Assembly: GCF_001544135.1 (NCBI RefSeq)
Contig: NZ_BCPV01000002.1
Span: 81,514 to 145,513, forward strand
Source: Geobacillus zalihae NBRC 101842
GTDB taxonomy: Bacteria; Bacillota; Bacilli; Bacillales; Anoxybacillaceae
Direction of reading: 5' to 3'
DNA: 64,000 nt
Below are positions 31,770 through 40,061 of the stretch, piece by piece. How positions within the stretch are numbered: the first letter of the stretch is position 1; the number at the start of each line of letters is the position of its first letter. The translations under genes and the position numbers were made by a program. The notes under the pieces are model-generated. The model ran no database searches, was not told the DNA's origin, and was given only the letters and a program-made list of their open reading frames with translations.

Positions 31770-32186
31770 TTACCGCTTCGCCCGCTCATATGCTTCATGC
31801 CAGTCAGGAAAATATTTGCGGATCACGATCGGCCGAAACGTATCGCGCTTGACGCAAACGTGCTGCGACTTTCCGGTCACCGCCACCTCGCCGTCCGGGG
31901 CGAGAATCTCGTAGCCGTATGTCACGCGGATGCCGTCATAGGCGTCAATCCATGTGCGGACAGTCGCCGTTTCCCCGTAGTGAAGCGGCTTTTTGTACGA
32001 CACTTGCAAATCGACAACAGGCGAAATGATGCCTTCTTTCTCCATGTCAGCATAATGAAAGCCAAGCTGTTTGATCAATTCCGTGCGCCCGACTTCCATC
32101 CAAACTAAATAGTTCGCGTGGTAGACGACGCCCATTTGGTCTGTTTCCGCATAACGCACTTCAATTTGTTTTTCTGCCACTTTCAC
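31770..32186 (-). CDS. yneP: Acyl-CoA thioesterase, YbgC/4HBT type
   Basis: A 138-residue 4-hydroxybenzoyl-CoA-thioesterase-like protein. The catalytic pattern is VRYAETDQMGVVYHANYLVWMEVGR, with Asp of ETDQMGVVYHANY in the usual place. The start is GTG 32184-32186 behind GGAGGG. It follows tlp and precedes yneQ, as in B. subtilis. Substrate likely short or medium acyl-CoA; not determinable. Confidence 0.9.
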   Translation of the reverse strand: MKVAEKQIEVRYAETDQMGVVYHANYLVWMEVGRTELIKQLGFHYADMEKEGIISPVVDLQVSYKKPLHYGETATVRTWIDAYDGIRVTYGYEILAPDGEVAVTGKSQHVCVKRDTFRPIVIRKYFPDWHEAYERAKR

Positions 32187-32263
32187 GTTCGTTCTCCCTC
32201 CATTTTTTACCGGGCCTCCTCTTCTATGTTACCATTCGCCCGTCGGCTCGCTCAAGCGGTAGA

Positions 32264-32303
32264 CAAAAAAACGAAGCCGCCCCCGCATGAGGGCTGCTTC
32301 GTT
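32264..32303 (-). terminator. Terminator of the sspN-tlp unit
   Basis: Minus strand: AACGAAGC pairs with GCTTCGTT, followed by TTTTT. It overlaps the end of tlp. Confidence 0.78.
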
Positions 32304-32530
32304 TACTGGTAGCCGTGTTCCCGTGCAGCTGCTTCGTCTCGGATTTCCGCGCGCATCGCAGCGATCGCTTCTTCGCGGCGGCGGTTTTTCGCACGGATCT
32401 TCTCCTGCTCCTCCGGCGACGCAAACTGCATCGTTTCTTCGGCTTTTTCTATGTTCTCAATGGTGTTTTGCACCATTTCTTGCAGCTTTTCCACATTGTC
32501 GCTGCGGTCATCCGGTTTCGGACGCGGCAT
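32303..32530 (-). CDS. tlp: Small acid-soluble spore protein Tlp
   Basis: A 75-residue thioredoxin-like spore protein: MPRPKPDDRSDNVEKLQEMV, QNTIENIEKAEE and a Glu/Arg-rich helix to the C-terminus. AAAGGAGG precedes ATG 32528-32530. It lies 30 bp after sspN, and the pair has one forespore promoter. In B. subtilis the same pair is sigma-G dependent and packaged in the spore core. Confidence 0.93.
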   Translation of the reverse strand: MPRPKPDDRSDNVEKLQEMVQNTIENIEKAEETMQFASPEEQEKIRAKNRRREEAIAAMRAEIRDEAAAREHGYQ

Positions 32531-32560
32531 GAACGCTTCCTCCTTTGCGCGAGTTTCCGG

Positions 32561-32704
32561 CTATTCGCCCTTCGTTTGGATGACTTGGGCGTGCTGGCCG
32601 GACTGGTCTTGCATTTGTTTGCCCTTGTTTCCTCCTGCGGCGCGAGGCTGTGTGCCGATATGGTTCGGCACAAAATGTTTGCGGCTTCCTTTCGGATTGC
32701 TCAT
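32561..32704 (-). CDS. sspN: Small acid-soluble spore protein N
   Basis: A 47-residue spore protein: [20 protein letters not shown], then [17 protein letters not shown] and the closing VIQTKGE shared with B. subtilis SspN. ATG 32702-32704 follows GGAGG. The forespore promoter at 32726-32754 fits. Confidence 0.92.
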   Translation of the reverse strand: MSNPKGSRKHFVPNHIGTQPRAAGGNKGKQMQDQSGQHAQVIQTKGE

Positions 32705-32725
32705 TGTCTTCGCCTCCTCGCCATC

Positions 32726-32754
32726 TAGTCTGTCCGCCCGGAGAACCGCTATGC
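32726..32754 (-). promoter_or_regulatory. Forespore (sigma-G) promoter of sspN-tlp
   Basis: Minus strand: GCATA (-35), 17 bp, CAGACTA (-10), 21 bp before the sspN start. Both boxes fit the sigma-G pattern known for this operon. The element lies just inside the non-coding side of the FbpB-like gene stop. Confidence 0.7.
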
Positions 32755-32759
32755 ATGGG

Positions 32760-32891
32760 TCATTCTGCTTTTTTGAGCATCCGCTCTTCCAGCTTTTTCT
32801 CGATTTTTTCGAGCGCTTCCCGATCGTTCAACAATTGCCGTTTGTTCTCGCTGATCAGTTCTTGGAGAGTCATTTTGCGGGATCGTCTCAT
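32760..32891 (-). CDS. FbpB-family small basic protein
   Basis: A 43-residue basic helix protein ([20 protein letters not shown] ... [15 protein letters not shown]), with the pattern of the Fur-regulated basic protein FbpB. ATG 32889-32891 behind GGGGAGG. In B. subtilis FbpB works with the small RNA FsrA in the iron-sparing response. No clear Fur box was found here, so the link to iron is by family only. Confidence 0.75.
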   Translation of the reverse strand: MRRSRKMTLQELISENKRQLLNDREALEKIEKKLEERMLKKAE

Positions 32892-32982
32892 CGCTTCAAC
32901 CTCCCCTCATTATATATTGTAATCTTATTCATGCCCAAAAAAGATAAAAATTATGACAACTTTTCGAAAAATAATGAACCAT

Positions 32983-33030
32983 GAAAAAAAGCGCCTTCCG
33001 TCAAAACTGTTCGGTCAACGAAAGAGCGCT
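32983..33030 (-). terminator. Terminator of yneN
   Basis: Minus strand: AGCGC, then inner TTCGTTGA/TTGACGGAA pairing, GCGCT and seven T. Confidence 0.6.
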
Positions 33031-33542
33031 GTCTTCTTTTCGAGTTGCGCGGCGGTCACCGGGCCGATGATTTTTTGCCGGATGACGCCGTTTGGGTCGA
33101 TGATATACGTCGTCGGAATCGTCTGGATTCGGTATCGGTGAAGCGCCTCGCCGCGCACATCCAAGGCGACGGGCAACGTCAGTTTTTTGTCTTTCGCAAA
33201 TCGCTCCGCATTATCGAGCGTATCTTGCGTCGTCAAATGGACGGCAAGCAACATGACTTCGCGGCCGTGCTGCTTGTAAAACGCCTCAAGCTCCGGCATT
33301 TCCTTTTTGCACGGCGGACACCACGACGTCCAAAAGTTGAGGACAACCGCTTTGCCGCGCAAATCAGACAGCCGGACGGCTTTGCCGCCAAGCGTCGGCA
33401 GCGTCAAATCAGGGGCCGTCTGGACGATGCCCGGGCCGCTTTCTATTTCGTCTGTTTCCTGTTCGTTCCCGGCAGCCATCGCATTCCAAAGACCATAGCC
33501 GGCAACGGCCAAAAACAATAGGACGACGAACCATTTCCGCAC
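33015..33542 (-). CDS. yneN: Thiol-disulfide oxidoreductase YneN (TlpA/ResA-like), membrane-anchored
   Basis: A 175-residue exported thioredoxin-fold protein. An N-terminal anchor (WFVVLLFLAVAGYGLWNAMA) is followed by an acidic linker and the TlpA-like domain with the redox motif FWTSWCPPCKKEM. The cis-Pro loop is IQTIPTTYIID. It likely reduces or oxidises thiols outside the membrane, for example in cytochrome or spore assembly. It is adjacent to sspN as in B. subtilis, except that an fbpB-like gene lies between. ATG 33540-33542. Confidence 0.92.
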   Translation of the reverse strand: MRKWFVVLLFLAVAGYGLWNAMAAGNEQETDEIESGPGIVQTAPDLTLPTLGGKAVRLSDLRGKAVVLNFWTSWCPPCKKEMPELEAFYKQHGREVMLLAVHLTTQDTLDNAERFAKDKKLTLPVALDVRGEALHRYRIQTIPTTYIIDPNGVIRQKIIGPVTAAQLEKKTALFR

Positions 33543-33653
33543 GCATTTCCCTCCCTGCCGGCCGGCGCCCTTTCTTCCATCCAGCGCCCTCCGCCGCTCT
33601 GCCCATCATTATAGCACATACGTTTGTGTTTGCCAACGTTGACGTCTAAGGAC

Positions 33654-33678
33654 GAAAAAACGAGGGGCGAGCCCTCGT
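33654..33678 (-). terminator. Terminator of the 49-aa spore-type gene
   Basis: Minus strand: ACGAGGG, 5-nt loop, CCCTCGT, then TTTTT. Confidence 0.8.
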
Positions 33679-33680
33679 CA

Positions 33681-33830
33681 TTAACGGATGTTTTGATGGT
33701 CGTTTTTCAGTTTCTCGGCTTCCACCTCGGCGTACGAAGCAAACTCGCTCGTCCATTCATTGAAGCCGTTTTTCTTTTTGGCGTTGTTGTTTCGTTGGGC
33801 ATTGGCATTGCCAAGCTTTGTCCGGCCCAT
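33681..33830 (-). CDS. Putative small spore protein (49 aa, gamma-SASP-like motif)
   Basis: A 49-residue Asn/Lys-rich protein: MGRTKLGNANAQRNNNAKKK, then NEWTSEFASYAEVEAEKL. The TSEFAS stretch recalls the TEFAS repeat of gamma-type SASP (SspE), but only one copy is present and the rest differs. GAGGAGACGC precedes ATG 33828-33830. A very good sigma-G promoter is 34 bp upstream, so forespore expression is likely. Confidence 0.7.
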   Translation of the reverse strand: MGRTKLGNANAQRNNNAKKKNGFNEWTSEFASYAEVEAEKLKNDHQNIR

Positions 33831-33863
33831 GCGTCTCCTCCTCTGCTTCCGTCGGTTCACCTA

Positions 33864-33893
33864 TAGTATCCGCCGGCGGCCAAAAAACTATGC
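33864..33893 (-). promoter_or_regulatory. Forespore (sigma-G) promoter
   Basis: Minus strand: GCATA (-35), 18 bp, GATACTA (-10), close to consensus on both boxes. The rest of the 249-bp gap to the rhodanese gene shows nothing else. Confidence 0.7.
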
Positions 33894-34079
33894 ATACAGC
33901 GGCTTCAACCGACGGCCGAAACAATGGAAGAAAAGCGAAACAAACACTAGGTGAAAATCGTTGAAAATCAACAACGCTTCGACCTCATGCGGACCGAAAA
34001 AAGAAAACGAAAAGGAAACAACGGTTCCATCCGACAACACTGAGGCGTCGAATGATGTTTCAGCCCGAATCGGAGAAAA

Positions 34080-34928
34080 CTAAGCATCGGATGACGGGTC
34101 ACCCGTTTCAATCGGGTTGTCCGGATAGGAAATCCAGTCGCTGAAACTGCCGACGTACAGCCGAACGTTGTGATAACCAGCTTCGTGGAGCGCCAACACG
34201 TTCGGGCAGGCGGTGACGCCGGAACCACAGTAAACGATCAACGGCTGCCCACGGTCAAAATCGGCAAACCGAGCCGCCTGCTCGACAGCGCTTTTCCAGT
34301 AGCCGCCTTCCGTCATTCCGTCTTTCCAAAACCGGTGCACCGCTCCTGGGATGCGGCCGGCTCGGCGGTCGATCGGTTCTTCCAGGCCGGCATATCGCTT
34401 CCATTCACGCGAATCAATGAGCACAGCCGAGCGATCGCGGACGGCGGCGCGCACATCCTCAACCGTCGCCAGCCATGACCGAGCCGGACGCGGCCGAAAC
34501 GGGCGGGACGCCACAGCAGGGACGACGTTCGTCACCGGATGCCCTTTCTTCTTCCATTCACGATAATTGCCGTCCAATACGTATGCGTGGGCATGGCCGA
34601 AATAGCGAAGCAACCACCAGCAACGCGCCGCCATCGCCCCGTCTTGGTCGTCGTAAGCGACAACGGTCACCGTTTCATCGATGCCGACCCGGCCAAACAC
34701 GTCCGCCGCTTGCTCGGCCGACGGAAGCGGGTGGCGGCCGCCGTGCTCTCCGACTGGGCCCGACAAGTCGCGTTCCAAGTCCATATACACGGCACCGGGA
34801 ATATGATCTTCCTGGTAAACGGCCGCTCCTTTCGCAGGATCGCCAAGCCAAAACCGACAATCAAGAATGCGCGTGTTTTCGTCGTGCAAATGGCGAAGGA
34901 GCCATTCATGGGAAACAAGCGACGCCAT
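34080..34928 (-). CDS. Two-domain sulfurtransferase (rhodanese)
   Basis: A 282-residue tandem rhodanese. The inactive N-terminal domain includes ILDCRFWLGDPAKG, HIPGAVYMDLERDLS and the CH2-like segment AYDDQDGAMAARCWWLLR. The C-terminal domain carries the active-site loop CGSGVTAC with the persulfide Cys. It transfers sulfur from thiosulfate or 3-mercaptopyruvate to an acceptor. CGSGVT is the loop often seen in mercaptopyruvate-type enzymes, so the donor is open. ATG 34926-34928 behind GGGGGAGGA. Confidence 0.93.
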   Translation of the reverse strand: MASLVSHEWLLRHLHDENTRILDCRFWLGDPAKGAAVYQEDHIPGAVYMDLERDLSGPVGEHGGRHPLPSAEQAADVFGRVGIDETVTVVAYDDQDGAMAARCWWLLRYFGHAHAYVLDGNYREWKKKGHPVTNVVPAVASRPFRPRPARSWLATVEDVRAAVRDRSAVLIDSREWKRYAGLEEPIDRRAGRIPGAVHRFWKDGMTEGGYWKSAVEQAARFADFDRGQPLIVYCGSGVTACPNVLALHEAGYHNVRLYVGSFSDWISYPDNPIETGDPSSDA

Positions 34929-35048
34929 ATGTCCTCCCCCTTTTTGTTTTTGCTGACGCCAAACGTTGTTTCTTGATCGGAACGGAAAGCAGCCAATCAT
35001 CAACAGGACGCCGGCGGCGCCGACACGCTCAGCCAGCGCTCGCCATCG

Positions 35049-35324
35049 TCACGACCGCTCTTTCCCTTCAAGCCGGCTCACGTACTCGCGCACCATCTCC
35101 GGCGTCACGCACCGGCGCGCCGGCACGAGGCCGCTTTTGGCCAGTTCGTTCATCCGCTTCGTCACTTCATTGATCCCATCAACCGTAAACGGCTCGCCGC
35201 GGCGGCACCGCTCGACCGCTTCGTCGATGAGCCGCTCGCGCTCGGCGTCGAGCATAGCAAATTGCTTCAAGATGGTATGCTGTTTTTGCACATGGGCAGT
35301 GATCGCGTGATGCACTTCGCTCAA
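35049..35324 (-). CDS. ypbS: DUF2533 family protein YpbS
   Basis: A 91-residue helical protein: SEVHHAITAHVQKQHTILK at the N-terminus, TVDGINEVTKRMNELAKSG and PEMVREYVSRLEGK at the C-terminus. I recognise it as YpbS. The start is TTG 35322-35324, overlapping the stop of the preceding gene (TTGA), behind AAGGACGAGGA. It is the last gene of a coupled dynA-small gene-ypbS run. Function unknown. Confidence 0.85.
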   Translation of the reverse strand: MSEVHHAITAHVQKQHTILKQFAMLDAERERLIDEAVERCRRGEPFTVDGINEVTKRMNELAKSGLVPARRCVTPEMVREYVSRLEGKERS

Positions 35325-35509
35325 TGGTCCTCGTCCTTTCCTGCTTCTTTTTCCATCAAACGCCGGACGTTCGGTTTCGGCGTCCAACAGTTGAACCGAT
35401 AGTTCGGTTTCGTCGCATAGCCGAGCCGGCGGCAATACGTGTACAGCCCGTCGGCTCGCTTTTCTATACGGTAGTGGATGCATGTAGCGCAAGCGTGAAA
35501 CCGGTTCAT
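35321..35509 (-). CDS. Small Cys-rich protein between dynA and ypbS (62 aa)
   Basis: A 62-residue protein with a CxxC pair near residue 7 (CATCIHY) and two further Cys (YCRRLG; NCWTPKP), which could bind one zinc. ATG 35507-35509 overlaps the dynA stop (TGATG) behind GGGGAGG. Its own stop overlaps the ypbS TTG. Tight coupling suggests the three work or are made together. Not recognised. Confidence 0.75.
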   Translation of the reverse strand: MNRFHACATCIHYRIEKRADGLYTYCRRLGYATKPNYRFNCWTPKPNVRRLMEKEAGKDEDH

Positions 35510-38500
35510 CAACGCGCCTCCCCGCCGCGGCCCGAAAGAAGGCCGCGAAGCGCCGCTTCGATGCGGGCGAGCGCCTCATGATCCGCCGTTGCGGAGAGCA
35601 CGGCAAGCAAGCCCTCCATATAGCTGTCGACTTGTTCCGCGAGAGCGGCCGAAAGTGCGGCGACGGCAGCCTTGTATTGTTCTGCGTACGTCGCCACAAG
35701 CCGCTCTTTTTGCTCAGCCAAATAGGCGTCGATCGGCTCGACAAGCGCTGCCTCAATTTCCTCTTTCATCCGCCGCTTTTCGTCGCGCTCAAAAAATGAT
35801 TTGGCGTTTTTATACAGCGAAAGCGCCTTGGTAAACCGCACCCGGTCTACATCCCCAAGGGCGTTGGCAAACTCCGGCGCCGAAAAGGCAAACGGCTCAG
35901 GCGGCGTGAGCGCGAGCGCATCATCGAAACGACGAAGCTCATGGAATAGGCGCGAGAACTGCTCGGCCAGCTGTTTGTGCAAAAACGACTCAACACGCAA
36001 GCTCGTCGCCCGCAACTCTTGGGCCAAATCAAAGCCAACCGATGCGAGCAACTCGTCGAGGCAACGCTCAAGCGCCCGACGCGCCGGGCCTTGGTCGTCG
36101 CGGAGCACCGCCGGGTTGAACGCCTCCTTAAACACATCGTTGAGGCGGAAAAAGACGCGCTGCTTGACGTAATAGAGCAATTCGTCGACTTCTTGGCGAA
36201 GCGCCTGCCGGCCGTAGGCATCATCAATGCCAGCAAGCACGGCGTGCATCTTCGTTTTCACCGCCTCAAGCGCCTGCCGTTTCCCCGCTTTTTCCGCTTC
36301 GCTTTGCCCGGCGGCGCGCGCGAATTCCTCTGCCGTCCGCCGCGCCCGCTCAAGCTCGGCATATGCGCTCTCGACGGCAACTTCCGCCAGTTCTTCCGTT
36401 AAGAAGCGGAAGAAGTCGGTTTCAAAGGCAGACAAGCCGGAGTCCGCCAAGACGCCGCGCGGACCGGGCTCGGCCCCCGTTTTTTCCGCCAGCGCCAAGC
36501 GGCTTGAGAGCGCATAAAGGCGCGGAAAGCGGATGCCAAAGCGCGCCAGCTCTCCGTTCATATAGGAAATGACGGCCTCAAGCTCCTCTTTCGACTGGGC
36601 CAAATCAGCCGCATTGATGACGAAAAACATTTTATCAAGCGCAAACGTGTCTTTCACGCGCCCAAGCTGAAGCAAAAACTCGCGGTCTGCTTTCGAGAAC
36701 GCATGGTTATAATACGTCACAAACAACAACGCATCAGCATGCTTCATGTAATGAAACGCCACTCCCGTATGGCGGGCGTTAAGTGAATCCACCCCCGGAG
36801 TATCCACAAGCGTCACCCCTTGGCGGGTGAGCGGACAGTCGGCGTACAACACGACCTCATCTAAGAAACATGACACCGCTTCGTCAGCGACATACGTCTC
36901 GAGTTCTTCCCAACCGATGGAGACGATCTCCCCGAATCGACCGTTCATCCGCTCATAGCCGGCCGCGGCAGCTGCCAAAAAAGCCACATGCGGCTTTTGC
37001 GCCGGATGTTCGGCTCCCGATTCGGCCAGGCGGGCGCAAAGGCGGAGCGCTTCATCCCATGTATCCGCCTCATGGCCGCACTGCCGAAGCGACGATTGCA
37101 CATCCGCCCAAATTTTCGGTTCGCTTTTCACCTTGACCACCGCCGTGCCGTGCGGATGCTTGTGATCAGGCGGGGCGATTTTGCTGATGGCGGCGGTTGT
37201 CGGGTTGGGCGACGATGGCAGAAGCGGGGCGCCGAGCAAGGCGTTCGCCAGCGACGATTTGCCGGCGCTGAAGGCGCCAAACAAGGCGACGGTAAACGAT
37301 CGCTCGCGAAGCCGACGCGCCTTGTCGCGCAACGGTCCAGCGAAGCGGCCAAGCATTTCGGACCGTTCAAGCCAAGCCGCCGCCTCCTCAAGCCGATCGG
37401 CCGCCTCTTCGCTCCGCTGTTTTCCGCCGCTTGAAAGCGTCCGAGCTTCGTCCGCTCTTTCGCTCACTCCGAGGCCGGCCGCTTCCTGACCGAGCGCTTG
37501 CTCTTTGACGGAAAGACGGCTTGTTTCCGCTGGCTTGGATGCTGCTTGCGGTTTTGCCGCCTCGGCATGACGCGCTTTCCGGAAGACCGGCGGCGCCGTC
37601 AACGCGGCGAGACGGTTTTCATCAAGCGATGCAGACTCGCATGGAGCAGCGATCAGCTGCTCGAACGCACGCCGGCGCTCGTCCCGCTCGGCTCTGAGGC
37701 GGGCGAGGCGGGCGGCGAGCTCCACTTTTTCGCGCGCCGCCGAAAGCTGTCCGTTCAATGTTTCTGTTTGGGCGGCCGCCCGTTTGGCGATTTGTTCCTT
37801 CAGTTCGGCAAACAAGGCGAGCGCCGAGTCGCGGTAGCGTTTTTTCAGCGCCGCCGCCACCTCATCCGTATAATTTAATAGCGCGGCGCCGCTTGATTCC
37901 GCCCCTTGTTTGACGAGGCCGGCAAGCATCGTCTCATCCCACTCCGCCGTCCATTGCTGGCACTCGCTGAACCAATCGTCATCAGCATGCCATTCTTTCC
38001 CAAACTGAACAAGGAGCTGGCGGACGTGCCATTCGATTTGCGCCGCCGCTTGCGCTTTGACGCTTTCATAAAACGCCTCAAGCCGCCGCTTGCGCTCTTG
38101 CTCCGTTTTTGTCTTCGCGAACAACAAGCCCACTTTGAAATTCGGTTGCATCGCCTGCAAGTACGCCTCAGCCCGCTCCCTCGTCTCAAACGGCATCACG
38201 TACGCGTTTTGCAGCACGCGCTCAAGCTCCGAACGGAACGCCTCCTCCGCCCGCGACGGCGCTGTTTGCCAATCGGCAAGCTCCGCCTCAAGGCGATCGA
38301 GCTCCGCGATGGCAGCCGCCTCGTCATCGGCGCCGCCAAGCGCCTCGAGGCGCGCCTCAATCTTTTGCTCAAGCGGCTCGTGCCGCGCGCGGAGATGCTC
38401 AAGATGGCCGTCGGCGATCCGTTTTAACGCCGACTCGGCGCCGCGGACGAGCCATTCCTCCTTGTCGGCAAACAACCGGCGCAAACAAGCGACAAGCTCA

Positions 38501-39258
38501 TGCCATTCGTTGTGCGGATGTGACGGGTCTTTCAGCGACAAGAAAAACAAACGGGCCGCCTCAACCCCCCAACGCCGGAACGCCTCGGCGGCCGAGGCGC
38601 GAAATTCAGCGAACGGCAGCTCGTCGTCGCGATGTTTATCGATTTGGTTGATGATCAAATAAACGGTCTTTCCTTCATCTGTTAATTGTTTTGTAAATTG
38701 GAAGTTTAATTCCGCCTGCACATGGTTATAATCCATGACGTAAAAGACGACATCCGCCAAATGAAGCGCTGACTCCGTCGCCAGCCGGTGGGCGTCATCG
38801 GTCGAATCGATGCCCGGCGTATCGAGGATCGCAACCCCCGGCGGGATGGCGTCCGTCGTTCGGCTGATTTCAATCCATTCGATCGTCTCCCCGTCCCGGC
38901 ATTGGGCGCGAATCAAGTCCGGGTCGTACGGCGGTTCATACTCGACCGGCTCATCGCGGTGGAAAAAGACGCGCACATAGTCCGGACCGGCTTTCACTTT
39001 GACGAGATTGGCGCTCGTCGGAATCGGGCTGGACGGCAGCATCGGCTCGCCGAGCAACGCGTTGATCAAACTCGATTTGCCGGCGGAAAAATGGCCGCAA
39101 AATGCGACAATGAGCTCACCGGATGCCGCTTTTTCGATGAGCTGCTTCACTTTGTCCGCATGCTCCTGGTCATCCGCGGACTGAAGCTGATCGTGCATGT
39201 CGATCATTTTCGAAAGCCACAGCCGCAATGACGGCCGCTCAATCGCAATATGCCCCAT
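35509..39258 (-). CDS. dynA: Bacterial dynamin-like protein, two fused GTPase units
   Basis: A 1249-residue tandem dynamin. The first G1 P-loop is GHFSAGKSSLINALLG (residues ~55-70) with G3 ILDTPGIDST and G4 INQIDKH. The second is GAFSAGKSSLANALLG near residue 660 with G3 VDTPGVDSLN. Long alpha-helical middle and effector segments follow each head. This is the YpbR/DynA architecture, in which one chain replaces a heterodimer and tethers and fuses membranes without nucleotide. It supports membrane repair and phage defence in B. subtilis. ATG 39256-39258 is chosen for AAAGGGG upstream. Confidence 0.93.
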   Translation of the reverse strand: MGHIAIERPSLRLWLSKMIDMHDQLQSADDQEHADKVKQLIEKAASGELIVAFCGHFSAGKSSLINALLGEPMLPSSPIPTSANLVKVKAGPDYVRVFFHRDEPVEYEPPYDPDLIRAQCRDGETIEWIEISRTTDAIPPGVAILDTPGIDSTDDAHRLATESALHLADVVFYVMDYNHVQAELNFQFTKQLTDEGKTVYLIINQIDKHRDDELPFAEFRASAAEAFRRWGVEAARLFFLSLKDPSHPHNEWHELVACLRRLFADKEEWLVRGAESALKRIADGHLEHLRARHEPLEQKIEARLEALGGADDEAAAIAELDRLEAELADWQTAPSRAEEAFRSELERVLQNAYVMPFETRERAEAYLQAMQPNFKVGLLFAKTKTEQERKRRLEAFYESVKAQAAAQIEWHVRQLLVQFGKEWHADDDWFSECQQWTAEWDETMLAGLVKQGAESSGAALLNYTDEVAAALKKRYRDSALALFAELKEQIAKRAAAQTETLNGQLSAAREKVELAARLARLRAERDERRRAFEQLIAAPCESASLDENRLAALTAPPVFRKARHAEAAKPQAASKPAETSRLSVKEQALGQEAAGLGVSERADEARTLSSGGKQRSEEAADRLEEAAAWLERSEMLGRFAGPLRDKARRLRERSFTVALFGAFSAGKSSLANALLGAPLLPSSPNPTTAAISKIAPPDHKHPHGTAVVKVKSEPKIWADVQSSLRQCGHEADTWDEALRLCARLAESGAEHPAQKPHVAFLAAAAAGYERMNGRFGEIVSIGWEELETYVADEAVSCFLDEVVLYADCPLTRQGVTLVDTPGVDSLNARHTGVAFHYMKHADALLFVTYYNHAFSKADREFLLQLGRVKDTFALDKMFFVINAADLAQSKEELEAVISYMNGELARFGIRFPRLYALSSRLALAEKTGAEPGPRGVLADSGLSAFETDFFRFLTEELAEVAVESAYAELERARRTAEEFARAAGQSEAEKAGKRQALEAVKTKMHAVLAGIDDAYGRQALRQEVDELLYYVKQRVFFRLNDVFKEAFNPAVLRDDQGPARRALERCLDELLASVGFDLAQELRATSLRVESFLHKQLAEQFSRLFHELRRFDDALALTPPEPFAFSAPEFANALGDVDRVRFTKALSLYKNAKSFFERDEKRRMKEEIEAALVEPIDAYLAEQKERLVATYAEQYKAAVAALSAALAEQVDSYMEGLLAVLSATADHEALARIEAALRGLLSGRGGEAR

Positions 39259-39339
39259 GACCAAAACCCCTTTGTTTCCGTCAATGTCATTTACATTCAT
39301 TTTACTGCATTTCGCCCCGTTTCCCAATAGAAAAAAAAG

Positions 39340-39366
39340 AAAAATCCCGCCGTAACCCGACAGGAT
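39340..39366 (-). terminator. Terminator of the bpsA-bpsB unit
   Basis: Minus strand: ATCCTGTC pairs with GGCGGGAT (two G-T pairs), loop GGGTTAC, followed by TTTTTCTTTTTTTT. Confidence 0.7.
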
Positions 39367-39437
39367 GACATAGAGAAAGAGGCAACGCCCTGCCGCCGCC
39401 CGCAGGCGAACGGCGAACAGATGCCATCATAGACGGC

Positions 39438-40061
39438 TCAAGGGCTGTTTTTCATTTGTCCGCTGCTTTCAGCTTGCCGCATCTTGCGGATGGCAACCTC
39501 CCCCCTTAACCGGGGCAAAAAACGCGGCCGCTCCCGAAACGCCTCCCGGTAGTCGGTGAGCGCCGCCAGCGCTCTTTCCTCAACCGCGATGCGAATCGAC
39601 AGCAAAAATGCGTTCAAAAGCGAAAAGACAAGCGCGGTGATCGGCGCTTGAAACAAAAGCGGCAACAGCGCGATCTCTAAGGCGACAACCACATAGTTCG
39701 GGTGGCGAAGCCATCGGTACGGCCCTTTTTTCACTACTTGGCCGTTTGGCACGATCAAAATTTTCGTATTCCAAAAACGGCCGAGCGACCCAATTGTCCA
39801 TACGCGCAGCCCTTGCACGACAAGAAAAAGCGGAAACAAAAGCGGCCAGCGGCGCGACGGGCGCGCGCCTTTTCGAAGCGCCTCAACAGCCAACGACAAA
39901 AAGAAACCGACATGCATCAATACGATCAACGGGTAATGGCGAGCGCCGAACTCCCGCGCCCCGAGCGCTTTCACATACTGTTCGTTCCGTTTTGCAAGCC
40001 GAAGCTCAATGACGCGCATGCCGGCAACCGCCAAAAACACGAACCAAAACCGCACGATCAT
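39438..40061 (-). CDS. bpsB: Alkylpyrone O-methyltransferase (isoprenylcysteine methyltransferase family, BpsB/YpbQ)
   Basis: A 207-residue membrane methyltransferase of the ICMT family with four to five hydrophobic segments. The SAM-binding signature is GPYRWLRHPNYVVVALEI near residues 125-142 followed by the Glu of RIAVEERAL. The ATG overlaps the stop of the polyketide synthase gene (ATGA, 40058-40061), and YpbQ of B. subtilis methylates the alkylpyrones made by its BpsA partner. This gives good grounds for the same role here. A Gln/Lys-rich tail of ~25 residues is extra. Confidence 0.9.
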   Translation of the reverse strand: MIVRFWFVFLAVAGMRVIELRLAKRNEQYVKALGAREFGARHYPLIVLMHVGFFLSLAVEALRKGARPSRRWPLLFPLFLVVQGLRVWTIGSLGRFWNTKILIVPNGQVVKKGPYRWLRHPNYVVVALEIALLPLLFQAPITALVFSLLNAFLLSIRIAVEERALAALTDYREAFRERPRFLPRLRGEVAIRKMRQAESSGQMKNSP

